From assembly GCF_009730915.1 (NCBI RefSeq), contig NC_052483.1:2046001-2110000 (forward strand): a stretch of DNA of 64,000 bases, read 5' to 3'. The translations under genes and the position numbers were made by a program. The DNA is from Dioscorea cayenensis subsp. rotundata (taxonomy: Eukaryota > Streptophyta > Magnoliopsida > Dioscoreales > Dioscoreaceae). Below the pieces are notes generated by a model. That model searched no databases. It was not told where the DNA came from and saw only the letters and a program-made list of their open reading frames with translations. Below, piece by piece: positions 35,386-48,300 of the stretch. Every line of letters starts with the position of its first letter. Position 1 is the stretch's first letter.

Positions 35386-36853
35386 CTATATTCTCAATCT
35401 CCTCCTCCTATCTCTAGTAGCCATCTTCTCTCCATACCTTAAAAAAACATCACCTAAATCAACCATTCCCACTTCCTTCATCCTCTTCCCAACACTTTCA
35501 AACATCTCAACCCCTTCTTCATTTGAAAACCAATACAAGAACTTATTATAATCAAATCTAGGCACTTCCACTCCTCCCCACATCACCCTCTCCACAAACT
35601 TACTCACCTCCACCATTCTCCCTTGCTTCACCAATCCCCCAACAAATACACTCTCAAAATTCACCATTTCATCCTTGCCCTTCCTCCCTCTCCGCCCCAA
35701 ATGCCCTTGCAAAAGCATTATGTAAGTATGCATGATCGGCTCCACCCCTCGCCGCACCATCTCCCTAAAGACCTCCGTCGCCTCCCCGGCCCTCTTCAAC
35801 CTCAACAACCCTTTCATCAATCCATGATACAACCCAATATCCGGCCGCTCCACCATTTCCACAACTCTATAAGCCTCTCTAACTCTATTCCTTGCCACTA
35901 ATCCATACACAAGAGCACCAACAGTTTGATTATCAATTGCCAACCAAAGTCCTCTCTTAAGCATTTCATCAAACACCATATGGGCATACCTAACACGACC
36001 CAGTTTACACATCCACTGAATCACAATCCGATAAGAATCCGCGCGCGCGTCGCCGAACCTGCGCGCTCTCAGCGTGGCGAACATCCGGAGAGCGTCATCA
36101 ATCCCGGTTGGTCTTGAAGAGCGTGACGATGATCTCCTCGTACGCTTCAATGGTAGGTTCGAAACCCTCATCCACTGCTCGATTCCATAGCTTTGAAGCC
36201 ATGACGAGATCCCCAATCTTGCAAAACCCTAGAATTAAGATCCCGTATGTATCGCCATCAGGGGGGATTGAAGGTCTCAACTTGGAGACCAAGTCTTTGG
36301 CTTCTCGCACGAACTTGCGATTGGAGAGGGATTCGATGACGAGATTGAGAGTGTCGATGGAGTGGAGAGGAGGGAAGTGAGGTTTGAGGATGGAGTCGAA
36401 GATGCGGACGCATTTGGAGATCTGGCGGGAGGAGGCGAGGGAGTGGAGGACGGTGAGGAGGGAGGAGGAGGTGAGGAGTTTGGGATGGGTGAGGATGGAG
36501 GAGGTGAAGGTGGACCAGAGAAGGTCGATGTTTTTGGAGGCGCCGAAGACGGAGAGGGTGCGAGAGAAGGTGGAGGGGGAGTGGGAGAAGGAGGACCAGA
36601 GAATGAAGCGGTGAAGAGGACGCCATGAGAGGGGGAAGCGAGAGCAGAGGTGGAAGATGAGTTCGTGAGGGATGGGGAGAGGGAGGGGGAGGGAGTTGAG
36701 GTGGGAGTGGAGCTTGGAGTCGGTGGCGTGTTGTTGTTGATAGAGGACGGTGGTGAGACGGAGGAGGAGGAGGTCGGGGTTGATGATGGTGGTGGATAGA
36801 GTATGGGTCTGAGATTTCAGAAGGATTGAGGGGGTTTTTTGAAAAATTTGCAT
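35386..36853 (-). pseudogene. P-class pentatricopeptide repeat protein gene with one +1 frameshift
   Basis: Two long overlapping minus frames make one intronless PPR gene. Codons from 36853 to about 36105 read MQIFQKTPSILLKSQT... through several 35-residue PPR units (for example DTYGILILGFCKIGDLVMASKLWNRAV). Reading then continues in another frame from about 36103 to 35386 with IDDALRMF, SYRIVIQWMCKLGRVRYAHMVFDEM and further units. The break falls at GGG (minus, 36105-36103): KTNR is followed by a stop two codons later, while removing one G would join KTNR to IDDALRMF. The joined length would be about 488 residues. PPR proteins bind organelle RNA, usually for splicing, stability or editing. 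The N-terminus looks like a mitochondrial presequence. It may be a true pseudogene or a base-call error. Confidence 0.75.
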
Positions 36854-38187
36854 CTTTTTAGGGTTTGGTTTGGCGGGGTTTGTGAAAGAATGGTGGGTTT
36901 TGTAGGGAGATGATTTTTAATAAATTAATTTGAATTTTATTTTGGGTGATTGTTTTTTTTTTCTCTGGAAATTTTACTTTACTTTTCAAAATTATTTTTC
37001 GTGTTTCTATTTATAGCTCTTTGTATATGTATTTAATACTTATTCCTTTTTTTTTTCTAATTCAATAATTTGTAAAAATAACAATAAATGCCTTTTTGAT
37101 CTAATAAAATAGATAAATTAATAAAAAAATCACTAAAACGGAACAAATGAGGGAGTACATTGGTGAATTAGTCTATGTATGTATTACTTTATAAAATAAA
37201 AAATCATTTGGTTTGTTTAATTGATAAAAATATATGGTAAATTGAACAAGCTTTAACTTAGTTATTAATATTAATATATGATTAATTTAATTCAAAAAAA
37301 TTTATTTATATATTATATTAATATTAAAATCTTAATTGGAACTGAGAGCGAAAACCCAAAAAGATTTAACTATTAAAATCCTGCACTTTGAACTATGTCC
37401 ATACTTGATGTAGCAACAAATTTGACATAATTCAAAAATCATCAAATCCATAAATTATAGTATTTCAAAATTTTTTAATTTTTTTAAATCCACTAAAATA
37501 AACAAAAGATTTTCAATGATTTTGTAATTCAATACAAACACCACCTTAAAAACATTTGACCCCTCAGCAATAACTTCCTCCTTAAAAGGGTGAACAATAA
37601 TCAATAAAAAAATTGGCTGATTCCAATCACACGCCAGCCACATTACAATTCTAAATATTCACAGTAACATTCCATGACATGGGATTAGTTAAAAGGATGA
37701 GCAGAAGCGGTCCTTATCTAGTACAAGGCAATAAGTGATACTTGGAATAAATATTCCATCGCTATCACTATCACTATCACTATCACTATCACTATCTTTC
37801 AAAAGATTGTTTGGATAATTATCCTAGTTATTCCCATAGGATACTTGATCCAAACACCACCAAAGAGACAATAATGCTGAATTATATAATTTAAGTACAA
37901 ACATTGAACAGTAAAGTTAGGTTATGGTTCTCTAACATAAGGCCTCTATATCCATTGAGATGACAATAACAGACTTACTATGTACAAAAGTCTTTTGCAT
38001 CACTTGTGGTTGCTCTGCAACAATGATACAAGAAGCTACCAAAACTATGGACTTGGTTCTTCAAAATTGAGTCTCGAGACTGTGAGTATTAGATCCCTTC
38101 AATGTCGCAATGTTAAGATCGTTTTTCTTAAAGGTAGCTACTAACAAAAAATTATTCAGTGCAGAGGAAAATTTTACCTTCTGCATT
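36854..38187. other. Intergenic region between PPR and EAF7-like genes
   Basis: AT-rich, no gene seen. A weak TACT...GGGAGTA-type pair (about 37037 and 37150-37158) could be an old MITE but is too degenerate to call. A CTATCA hexamer array lies at about 37760-37797. The right end should carry the 3' untranslated region of the EAF7-like gene. Confidence 0.5.
37760..37797. repeat. (CTATCA)n hexanucleotide microsatellite
   Basis: About six uninterrupted copies of CTATCA. Confidence 0.9.
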
Positions 38188-40028
38188 TCATGTTTCCTCC
38201 TTCACAAAAAAGCTCTGCGGCAAGGAAAAATCTTCCTCTTGATTAAAGATATCCATCTCTTCATCATCAGGTTTCTGGATTTACAACAAAGATGAGCCAT
38301 TACAAATTCTGATTACCGATCTAACTTAAAATTGCTACATTCTCATAGTAACATGAAATTGGTATATTCAATCTTCACAATACTAGATTGCATGAATTAT
38401 GGCAAAAGATATCAGAATGACAGATTTTGAAATAATTTTGAACTTAATAATGAACCATTATGTGCTGTTGAGATGGCTATATGTTAGTTAAAATGTTTAG
38501 AGGCATTGTCAAGACTGCAATGTTCTGAGAGTTGGTTAGGCTTATAGAATGAGAACTTTAAAGAAAACAAACAATTGTAAGGTAACTTTATTAACATGCG
38601 AACTATTAGTATTCATATGTTAACTTTACCAGCATTTCTAAATTAAAGAAGCGATCCAAGAGCTGCAAAACTTCATCTGCTGAAAAGTGCCTATCGCAGC
38701 TGTAAAAGCATGCCATGAAAATATGAGGGAAAAAAGTACAACACAAATCTCTTGTACCTACAGTGCAAGAGATCACAATGTGTGTTCATTTTACACAACA
38801 ATGAATTAACATGCCAAATTAAGCAAACCTCCTCCGTAGATTCTCCATCAACCCATAAAGAACAAAGTGACGGTGCACACCTGCAGTAAGACAACCATCA
38901 AGAAAAATATCATCAGATGAGAGCAGCATTCATTAGATATCATTGCATTTTCCCGCTTTCTAAGCACACTAACTTTAATGGACAACACATACGGAAGAAT
39001 AGTGAACAAATATTTATTTGAAATGCAAAACAAAAACAGATGGAAAGATCTCCAAAAATAAAAGGAGCCTTACATGCCAAATATTTTAGCTCTGAATGCG
39101 AATCAAAATGGTAATTATTTTCACATACTTGGTAATTAGCAACATAGGCCAATGAAATAATACAGTGCTTAGGTGGCATGATCTACAATGAGCACAAGTC
39201 ACAATTTAAATCTTTTTTTTTTTTTTCATTAATTAGCTCAGAACTGCTACTTGGAGAAACTAAACCAAAAATCAAATCTAAATGCCCCAACAAAATCAAA
39301 TTCATCGCAGAATCTACCATGACAGGAAGCAGGAAAATCATGTTTGCAACTACTTGAACCTGACTTATGCCTTATAGCAAAGCAGATGAAGTTGCATTAA
39401 ATCCTATCAAGTTCCATATCAAATGAAAAAAAAAAGATAAAAGACTAATTTTAGAATGTTATAGCATGTCAAGCCAGAGCAAAAATATTAAGTATTAGAT
39501 GAACCAAAAAAAAAAAACACTTATCAGTAGACATTTATATCTAGGCACGCCCATTAGGTTAATGTTCATAACCTAGGATAACTAAAAGTTGAGTAATTGA
39601 AACCTTGATGATGCCATAGTTAGTCTTACAGTGAAGTACAAGCATGAAAAATAATTAATTCTAGGGCACAAACAACACCATGAAGTTCAATTTGAGCCAA
39701 CATTCTCACTAATCCTCTGAGAGGCATTTCATCAAACATTATCAATTCACAAAGCATGAGGAAACAAATCTCCATTACCTTTCAGCCTAACAGGAGGGTA
39801 AGTCTCCAGCGCTTCAAGCGCACGCAGCTCCAGCTCAACCTGCGAATGATCTTGATTCTGCCCACAAAAGTACACCAAATTAGATTGTTTAACAGAATCA
39901 AGCCAACAAATAAGCCGAGAAGGAAATCAAGAACAGGCCTTGGGGAGCGATGATGCAGAGGATGGCGGAGCCTGGGCAGGGGAATGAACTGAGACCCCAT
40001 CCTGCTCCTCCTCGCCGGCGGGTTCCAT
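38188..40028 (-). CDS. EAF7/MRGBP-like chromatin subunit, complete
   Basis: Five small exons (40028-39939, 39857-39779, 38880-38829, 38690-38630, 38274-38188) give 122 residues. The core reads VELELRALEALETYPPVRLKGVHRHFVLYGLMENL and then RHFSADEVLQLLDRFFNLEMLKPDDEE, ending in EDFSLPQSFFVKEET. This matches the plant version of the EAF7 domain, a subunit of the NuA4 histone acetyltransferase that contacts MRG proteins. Introns 2-4 are GT-AG with consistent phase. Exon 1 (MEPAGEEEQDG...) ends most naturally at SLPK with AAG then GCCTGT, another GC donor. GT donors inside exon 1 (after EEEQDG or GVS) would also keep the frame but fit the consensus poorly. The N-terminus is acidic and poorly conserved, so that boundary is uncertain. 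The gene is divergent from the large Q-rich gene. Confidence 0.8.
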
Positions 40029-40540
40029 GAATCTCAGACGGAGATCGAGATCGTGAAACCCTAGATTTTCAGGAAGCTTCCTCTCGCTCGCGCGGGCATT
40101 GTGGAAAAAAAGGTTTAGATATTTATTTATTCGTTTTCTTTCCCACTGTTTTCATTTTCCATTTTCCGTTTGCATTTTCCAAAAGATCAAATAAATCTCT
40201 ATAACGTCCGTCAAGAAACTCCGTTATAACGGCGTCACTACCGAGCCGATGAGCCGAGTCGGCGCGTTAAAGCTCACCATCCTTTTAAATACACCCCCTC
40301 ATCTCACGAGAAAAAGGGCTAGAAGACGACAAAATGCGGGTCCCACTCAACCTTTCCATCGAGATATATCTGTAGATCCAACGGCCGAGATTTCTCTTCG
40401 TATAAAATAATAATAAAAACGCTGAGCTTCGGGTCCGAACCTGAGAGGCTCGGATGACGAACCGGTAGGTTTGGACCGAACCGGAGGCGTCTTCCCCTCT
40501 TCGTTGAAATTTTGGCACCATCGTCGATCACTTTATCTTT
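40029..40540. promoter_or_regulatory. Shared divergent promoter region of EAF7-like and Q-rich genes
   Basis: Only about 500 bp separate the two coding or leader regions, which face away from each other. The stretch contains a telo-box at 40056-40063 in the EAF7-like leader and an MSA-like TCCAACGGCCG at about 40377-40387 (9 of 11). I cannot place transcription starts. Confidence 0.45.
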
Positions 40541-42396
40541 GTTTCTCTACTACCCCGTCGAAGGCCGAGAGCTTCACGGCTGTTACGGCACGAAACCCTA
40601 ACCCTAGACGTCGAATTCTGGAACGAGGGTGCTGATTTCCATCGCCATTGCTGGAGGAGTCCATCGTTGCTGGGTTTGTTGTTTTGTCAGCGTCTTGAAA
40701 TCCTTGAGGTGGATCGGGGTGTAGCTCTGGTGGTGGTTGTGGCTGGGTTTTCCTGACGCGTTGAGCGGAGCTGCTGTTATTGGTGTTGCGTGGGTATGGG
40801 TGGTTTTTGAGCCCTAATTTGGTGGTTTGTTTTGGATTTGGACGCATTTGTTGTGGATTTTGTTGGGATGGAGTCGGGGAGGTCGCGCTTCTTTTTGTTT
40901 CCTGATTTTGAAGGTTAGTTCGGCTTTAGAAATTGAATCCTTTTTTTTTCCTGCTTTGTGTGTGTGTGTGTGTGTGTGTGTTGGTCTGTGTGTGCCACGA
41001 TGGTAGCTTGTTTGTTTTTGTTGGCAGTTTTAGGGTTTGGAAGCCAAGTTTTTTTTGCAGCTTTGGGTGATTTTTCGGTGAGAAATGGAGAACTGAGAGC
41101 TTGGTTTGCGGTCTCTACCTTTTAAGCATGTCCTTGTTTCCGAAGCTAGGGTTTGATTTCTCTCAAATGTGAATTTTAGTACTTGGATTTTTTGTGAACG
41201 GGGTTTAGTTCGTCTCTTACTTATGGATTGCTAGTTTGGTTTCAGAAATTGGCGTCAAATAAAAATTAGTTAGGATACTGGTGAAGATTTGCACGAATTT
41301 GTATAATAATGCGGGGAAGCTTTTATCATTTTTAATTCCAAATACTCTGCTTGTTGGCTAGATACTTGTGGATGTGTCTGAAAATCTCTCTTGGCTTTGC
41401 ACTGGCTTTTTCTTCAATTTAAAGCCTGTTAGACAATGTAAAAGTCTCTTTTTTGTGAGTTTTCCTAGATTTGTTGTTTTGATGTTTTAGAAGAGCCATG
41501 CTTCTTTCACTATGCGTGCACTCTTTCATTAAAGAAAACTCTTACAAAGATGAATTACCAAAGTACCATTTTTGAATCTTTTCAACTGTAATTCAATTTT
41601 TTGTGTTCTGCAGTTATTATCGTTTCACATTGATGATAACATATCTTGATTGCTACTGACTTCTGAGTCATTCTGTGGTTTTTGATGAATATTTGTTGAG
41701 TAGAGATAAATCATATACTCCCTAATAGTGCTTCTCACCAAGATTCCCTTATTCTTGTATCATATATGTGACTTAATAGTGGCAATGTCAAATGATGGAC
41801 TGGATTATTGGTATGATTTGCAGTTTTTGCACTTTTATAATGCAGACTCTTAGAATTTTTAATTATCTCACAGTTTATTCAATGTTTTGCCAAATGACTG
41901 CATTGTTAGCTTCGTATGAACACCTGCATTGAAATGGTTTAATTGTTTTAAAGGGCACAAATTAGTTTTAAGTATCAATTTTTGTCATGATAAAATCTAG
42001 TTTTAAACCAAAATTGGGCAGGGATTGCACTAGAAGATTTTTTTTCCTTGTAAGTTTATGGGTGATGGGATTGATAATCTGTATTGAATATTTTATTTTT
42101 GGTTTCAATTACTTCAATTTTCTCATCATAATTGGTAATCTGCCTGATGAATTCATGAGCTAGGATCTTTTAGCAGCAGTGACTCTCCATTCACAATTCC
42201 AAAGTTTTTCTTCTGTTTGGCAAACTTCATATTTTGTCATCTTAAAATCTGCAGTTTAAAAATTTCCCCTTAGTATTTTATTTTACCTGGCTTAGTAAAC
42301 CTTCTAAAGTTTACACGGATAATTCGCTTTGACCAGGTGCTTTCTGGCTCTCAAGAATGTGAAGTGTTGGCCTTATCAGTTGCTTTTGTCCTCCTT
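40541..42396 (+). other. Leader exon, uORF and leader intron of the Q-rich gene
   Basis: A leader exon appears to end at 40913 (TTTTGAAG then GTTAGT) and to join an acceptor before 42337. The spliced leader would contain an upstream frame starting at ATG 40868. It reads MESGRSRFFLFPDFEG across the junction and ends at a TGA after AFWLSRM, 23 residues in all, out of frame with the main start at 42397. A GT dinucleotide run lies at about 40958-40981. The rest of the intron shows nothing coding. Confidence 0.5.
40593..40607 (+). promoter_or_regulatory. Double telo-box in leader of the Q-rich gene
   Basis: AAACCCTAACCCTAG, in sense orientation, within the probable first leader exon. Confidence 0.55.
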
Positions 42397-45300
42397 ATGC
42401 CTGGGAATGAAGTTCCTGATAAGGTTCACAATTTTTTTGAGCAAAATAATTCGTCTCAGCATCCTCATTCACAAACAGTAGCCAGAAGTTGGTCTCTTGC
42501 AAACAGAAATCACTGGCTTAGCTCTCAAAGTCAGAATGGGATTCGTATTGGTTCTAATGTAAATAGTCATACTGTCCGGTATTCAGGTGCGTTTCCTTTA
42601 TGAATTCCTTATTCAAATTAATTCAGCTTCCTTTTATATATTCCATGGATACCAAAAGTTTTTTCTAGGTTAGCAACAAGCACACTTCTCTTTGATCTTT
42701 TATTCTGTCTCTGAAAAATTTTGTGTTGACAGAGTCTGATAGCGGAAACAGTTTTCAGTCTTCACAGTTTCCCTCTGGAAATCTGAATCATTCAGGTTCA
42801 AAGAAGGAAGTCATCACAAGCCAACTTAGAAATCAACAGTCAACCTCAAATGGGTCCACTCATGGATCTCAGACTTTCAAGTCAAGTACTGACCACACAA
42901 GGTTGCTAGAAGATGGTAGATTTTCAACCATGCAAAGGTTAATGTTAAAAGGCCAAATTCCTTTGGCACTCTTAAATCTAGTTCTAGGCCTGTATGGCCT
43001 TTGGAAGTATCTTGTTTTGCTAAATCTATAGTTGACTTTGACTTTGTTGGCAGTCAGCAGCAGCTTACAAGGAGCCAGCAGCCTGGAATGTCTCAACCTC
43101 AGCCTAGGGAACAGGCAGGGTCGAATGACATACAGTTGTTGCAACAGCAATTATTGTATAAACAGCTACAAGAATTTCAGCGGCAACAACAATTTCAACA
43201 ACTAAATCAGGTAGTAAGGCAACAGAATTCAGGCAGCCAGCTGGTTGGTTCTAAGCAGGCTGCTGTAGACAAACTGCCAGCTTTGCTCAATGGCACACCC
43301 ATTAGCAATGTGGGTAATAGCCTGAGGCAAAATGAATTCGTGGGAAGTGATGCAAAGATAGCAAGCAGCTCTCAGATGTTTGATGGCAACTGGGCACAAC
43401 ACAGTGGTTCTTCAGCCATGTATGGAATTACAAATGGGCTTATGCTACCTAATGATCAAGGCCAAGTAATGCGGTCAATGGGGTTTTCTTCACAACAGCC
43501 TGATCAGTCCTTGTACGGTATGCCTGTTTCTAGCGCCAGACCCCACTTGAATCAATATTCTCAGTTCCAAGGAATGCCTAATGCTTCTTCTGGTGTGATG
43601 ACAAATTCTTCTCAAAGAGGCCCTCCTGTATTTACAGAGCATGGACACACGCAAGATGGCATAATGGTTACAAAGCAGGACTTACGAGGAAGTGGCTTAT
43701 TTGTGAGTGCTACAAATCAAAATCAAATTAATGGTATGGCGACAGAACAATTTCATCAAATCCCTCATCAGTCTCGTAATATTCAGGTTCAAGAAATTCC
43801 AAAGGGTCAGGAGCAATCTGATTTTTTAGGAAATTTACAGGACAAGACTTTTGTGCAGGCTGGGGCTTCACAACATGTGTCTAGTCTTGATCCCACTGAG
43901 GAGAAGTTATTGTTCGGTACTGATAATGATGCTAGTTGGGTTGCTTCTTTTGGAAGAAGTGGCAACAGTAGCACAGGTGAGTATCTTCATGGAAATCCTT
44001 TGGGAGATAATGATTGCTTTGGTGCCTTTCCATCAGTTCAGAGTGGAAGCTGGAGTGCTCTCATGCTTGATGCTCTAGATGCTTCTAGTAGTGATACTGG
44101 AGTTCAGGAAGAGTGGAGTGGCTTAAGTTTTCAGAAGACAGACACATCCATTGGGAACCATTCTGCCTTATTGAATAACAATGAAAAACAACAAGCTTGG
44201 AATGATAACCACTTGCAGAATGCATCTTTGATTTCAAAACCTTTTCCTCCATTTAATGAATCAGAAGCAAGCCCTAGTTGTCAGACTGCTCCGAACTTTC
44301 AGCCTTCCTCTGGAAGATTTAACTATGGGCATAATGACCAAGTATCCATCAATGTTCCAAATGAATCATCTCAGCATTCAACTAAAGAAGCAGAGAAGCA
44401 CTTGGATCAGGATCCCCAACAAAAACAATTTATGGAGGGTGGTTTCCAAGCACAAATGCGACCAGACGGCTCTACTGGTGGTGCTTGGGTAGGACATGCC
44501 TATGAGCAGGCGATGAGCGCAGCAAGTGCTGCAGAATTGAATTTGAAAACAGCAAATACAAAGGGAGCTTGGGCTCATCATCAAAACACACCCTTGTCCA
44601 ATGTTGATAGTGGCAGGCCCAATCATAAACATGGTGGCTGGCACATGAACGGTCCTGTGCCAGCTAACAACAGTGATATTTTGTCATTTCCCAGTGATAG
44701 GCAATGGCATGATCAGAAAGCTGATATGAATGAAACCATGCATGCAGAAAGGGACCATGGTAGCGGCATGTGGAAGACTGTTTCAAATAAAGCTGATTTG
44801 ACTGGTGAGTTGGAGCCTTTGGAATCTCATATTGGAAGTACCAAAATGGGAGCTCAATCTCCATATTTAAGTGGCTTTCCTGGTGCTATGAGTGCAAGCT
44901 CTGTAGCAAGGAATGAGGGAATGAATCAACAAGGATTCAACATTCATCAAGTCAATTTTGGGAGGCCTGTTTCTCTTGATTCTTATGTGAAATATAAGGG
45001 CAATGAAACTATTGGATCAGTCCAGGATCAGGTAGGTAGTGGGCCACAAACTTGGGACTCATCCATGAGAAATGTTGATAGAGGATTTAGTGAAACTGGT
45101 GATAAGCTCCCAAAAATTGTCTTGAATGAAAGCTGTTCTCCCAGTCCTTCTAATTCCGGTAACCTTAGTGACAGGAGTGTTGAAAGGAGGAACCAATTTG
45201 TGGCTGGAAATGTTGCCCATCATTTTGGTGTTGGCAACCAAAATACCATTGGACAGTCTGGTCAACAAACTATTGGTTCTCGCAAGTTTCAATATCATCC

Positions 45301-48300
45301 CATGGGAAACGTGGGCATGAATATGGAACTTACTGATGGCTCAAATCGGAATATATATCGTCAAAGTCTGGCGCAGCATCAAGGATTGAAAAATATAAAT
45401 CAAGGTTTTGCTGGGCATTCACAGTTTATTAGTCATGTTGCTTCCAACAATGCCATGAATACTGGAATGGTACAATAATATTCACCCTTTGTTATTTTTC
45501 TTCATGGCCTTTTAATTTTGGCATCTTGATAGCTTTACTTTTGTACAGGAACAAGTAACTAATTTTCAAAGAACTTCAAAAGGGCCGGAGGAAACACTAT
45601 CTGGAACCTCTGCTTCTTATGCTGAGCCCACTAAATCTACTTCATTTGGTGGAACAACTGCTCAATGGTCCCAGAACAACAGAGCAAATCAGACAAGGTT
45701 ACTTGTTAACTTGAATAGTAGTAATCAATCTGATCACTCTTCTTATTTGTGAAGTATTTCATTTGTTACCCTACATTTCCAGATTCACCTCTTCACGGTT
45801 TTGGTTAAATTTCTCTTAATTTATACTTCATTACATTGACATATGGTTGGCTTTCATGTGGAACAACTCATCATGCAAATTGTAAATGGGCTATTTTGTG
45901 TTCTTAAGGCCACTGCTCGTCTTTCAAATGACTTTTCTATGAGCAGAGACAAGGATGAGAGGAAATTTTGGTTTTGTATGGATTTTCTTATTTGCCAAAT
46001 CTCTTTACAATGTGGTCAATATGATCTTTGCAGTCAAAATATGCTGGAGCTTCTCCAGAAGGTAGATCAGTCAAATGAGAACAATTCTGTACCACAATTC
46101 CAATTTTCTGCTGATAGGATGCAATCTGAGATCCCCCACATGGCTGCTGCTTCTGATGGGTCTGCTTCACATCATCAGTATAACCAGTCTTCTGCGTTGC
46201 AAGGTTTTGGTTTACGATTGGCACCACCATCCCAAAGGCAAGCAGTTGCAAACCATGCATTGTCCCGTCAGATCTCACATGATTTAAATGTACAGCAACT
46301 TGATCCAGAGTCTGTGGGCTATGACCATAAACTGTCAAATACTACTGCTTCAGCCCAAGCTCAATCCCCACTTCCTGCAGACGAAACGTCTCAAAGAGAA
46401 AATTCTGATAATGATTCCAACTTATCTGGCCAAGCAGACAAGGTAATTCCCCACTTGCTTGTGTGTTTTAAATCCTTATCTGCCATCCCCTTAACTTTTT
46501 CTTTGGAGAATTAGTGGCAGCTGAATTAACAATGCTAATATTTGAATGTTTTCAGTACAATTAGACATGAAACAATGGATAAATCTGTAGATACTTTGGT
46601 CTAGGTTGGACCCACTAGTTTAAAGGGGCCTCATTTTCTAGTTCCTACCCATGTTTTTTATATGATGGAACCTTAACAAACCAATTTATTCAAAGCTTAA
46701 TATCCAATGTAGCGGGAAAAGGTCCATGTTTTGAGATACCTTCATCTTCTTATATTTGTCCATCTGCTGCTTCACAGTTTCAGTCTAGGCATACAACCCA
46801 TTCTCCAACATTGGGTTCAAGTTTTTCACATCACAGAAATACAAGCCAACATGCTCCTCAATTGGAAGCAAAGTCAGCCTCTTCTGCATCAGGCATGTCT
46901 AGACAAGCTGGTTACTCAACAATGTTGAATAAAGTTTGGAAAAACCTATCGGCTAATCGTCTGTCAGGTGTCCAACCTCAGAACTTTACTCCAAATATAC
47001 TTCAGTCCATGATTCCATCAACTAGTGGAAGGGATGCAAACTTCTTGACCCCACAGAAAGCAGATGATCGAAATAACAAAGGAAGCGCTGATCTTGAAGG
47101 GTCTACTACATGTTCTATTAATTCACAACAAATCTCTCATGGAAATCCAGTTAGGGAAAATTCTACACCACAAATACCTCCTGCGAGAATGGATGCTCCT
47201 CCTGAATTAGGTGTCGGACATTATGCACAAGATCCATCTGCAAAACATATTACAGGTGGTGATCCTGCAGTCTCTGTTCCGTCTCTGGTCCGCCTGCACC
47301 AGCTAGACCTTAGAAGGGGAAAGCATATGCCAAATTCAGCACAAGATTCACAGGTCCATGCACTTTCTCAGAAGGTTGCCTCTTCTAGTCATGATATTGG
47401 GATCCATGGACATGGTCCAAGAGCATCAGATGATGTTCAACAACAACAATATTCATTGCTGCAGCAGATGCAGGCAATGAAGGGTGTGGATTCTGATCAA
47501 GGTAAAAGCACTGAATCAAAGATTAAAGGAGCTGATTTTAGTTCTCTTAGCTCACAGATGCGCTGGAAGGCAGCTCAGTTGTTTAATTACGGACAGAACA
47601 CCGTTTTCAGGGTTCCTACTGATGGTGAATTGGGATTGAATTCACATGGCCCATTGTCATCTGAGAAGAAAATGCTAAGCTTTTCACCACAAGAGAATCA
47701 TGACAAAAGCCCAAGCTCCTCTTCTCAGATTGTTGGTAGAGAGGTATCTTCTCAGGATCTCTGTACTCCTGGAAGAAATGATGTTCATCCTCATTCTGTT
47801 CCTTTGAGTTCCCAATCAGCTTTTGTGGGAGGAAGTGAGCGCCCCTTTGTTAGCCCCCAAATGGCCCCTTTGTGGTTTGAGCAATATGGAAATTATAAAA
47901 ATGGTCAGATCCTTGCTTTGTATGACAAGCAGAATGCTGTAAAATTTGGCAACCAGCAGCACTTCTTTGCAAAATCTTCTGCAAGCATGGATAACAATGC
48001 AGTGCTGGATCAGAGAAATGATATAGGCAGTGTAACAAGTCTTGGGCAAGGTACATCTTCCTCTGTAGTTGACTCTGATGAAGTGGTGCCACCTGTCTCT
48101 CTGGTTCATGATTCAGTTTTGAGGCCAAAGAAGCGTAAAATTTTAACATCAGATATTGCATGGCACAAGGAGGTCAGTCAGGGACCTCGAAGGCGGCGTA
48201 GTATTAGGTGAGGTTATTTATACAATATGTTTATCTTGTTCAGCAGCATTTTATTCTGCATCAGTTAGGGCAGTGAAATGACTCTTACATCCTTTTTGTG

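Noticed and set aside
36258-36626. Antisense and alternative frames in the PPR gene (His/Leu/Pro-rich or Glu/Gly-rich)
   Set aside because: Compositional shadows of the PPR reading frame.
37030-37160. Second Stowaway MITE
   Set aside because: Only the right GAGGGAGTA end is convincing; the left end and target duplication are not.
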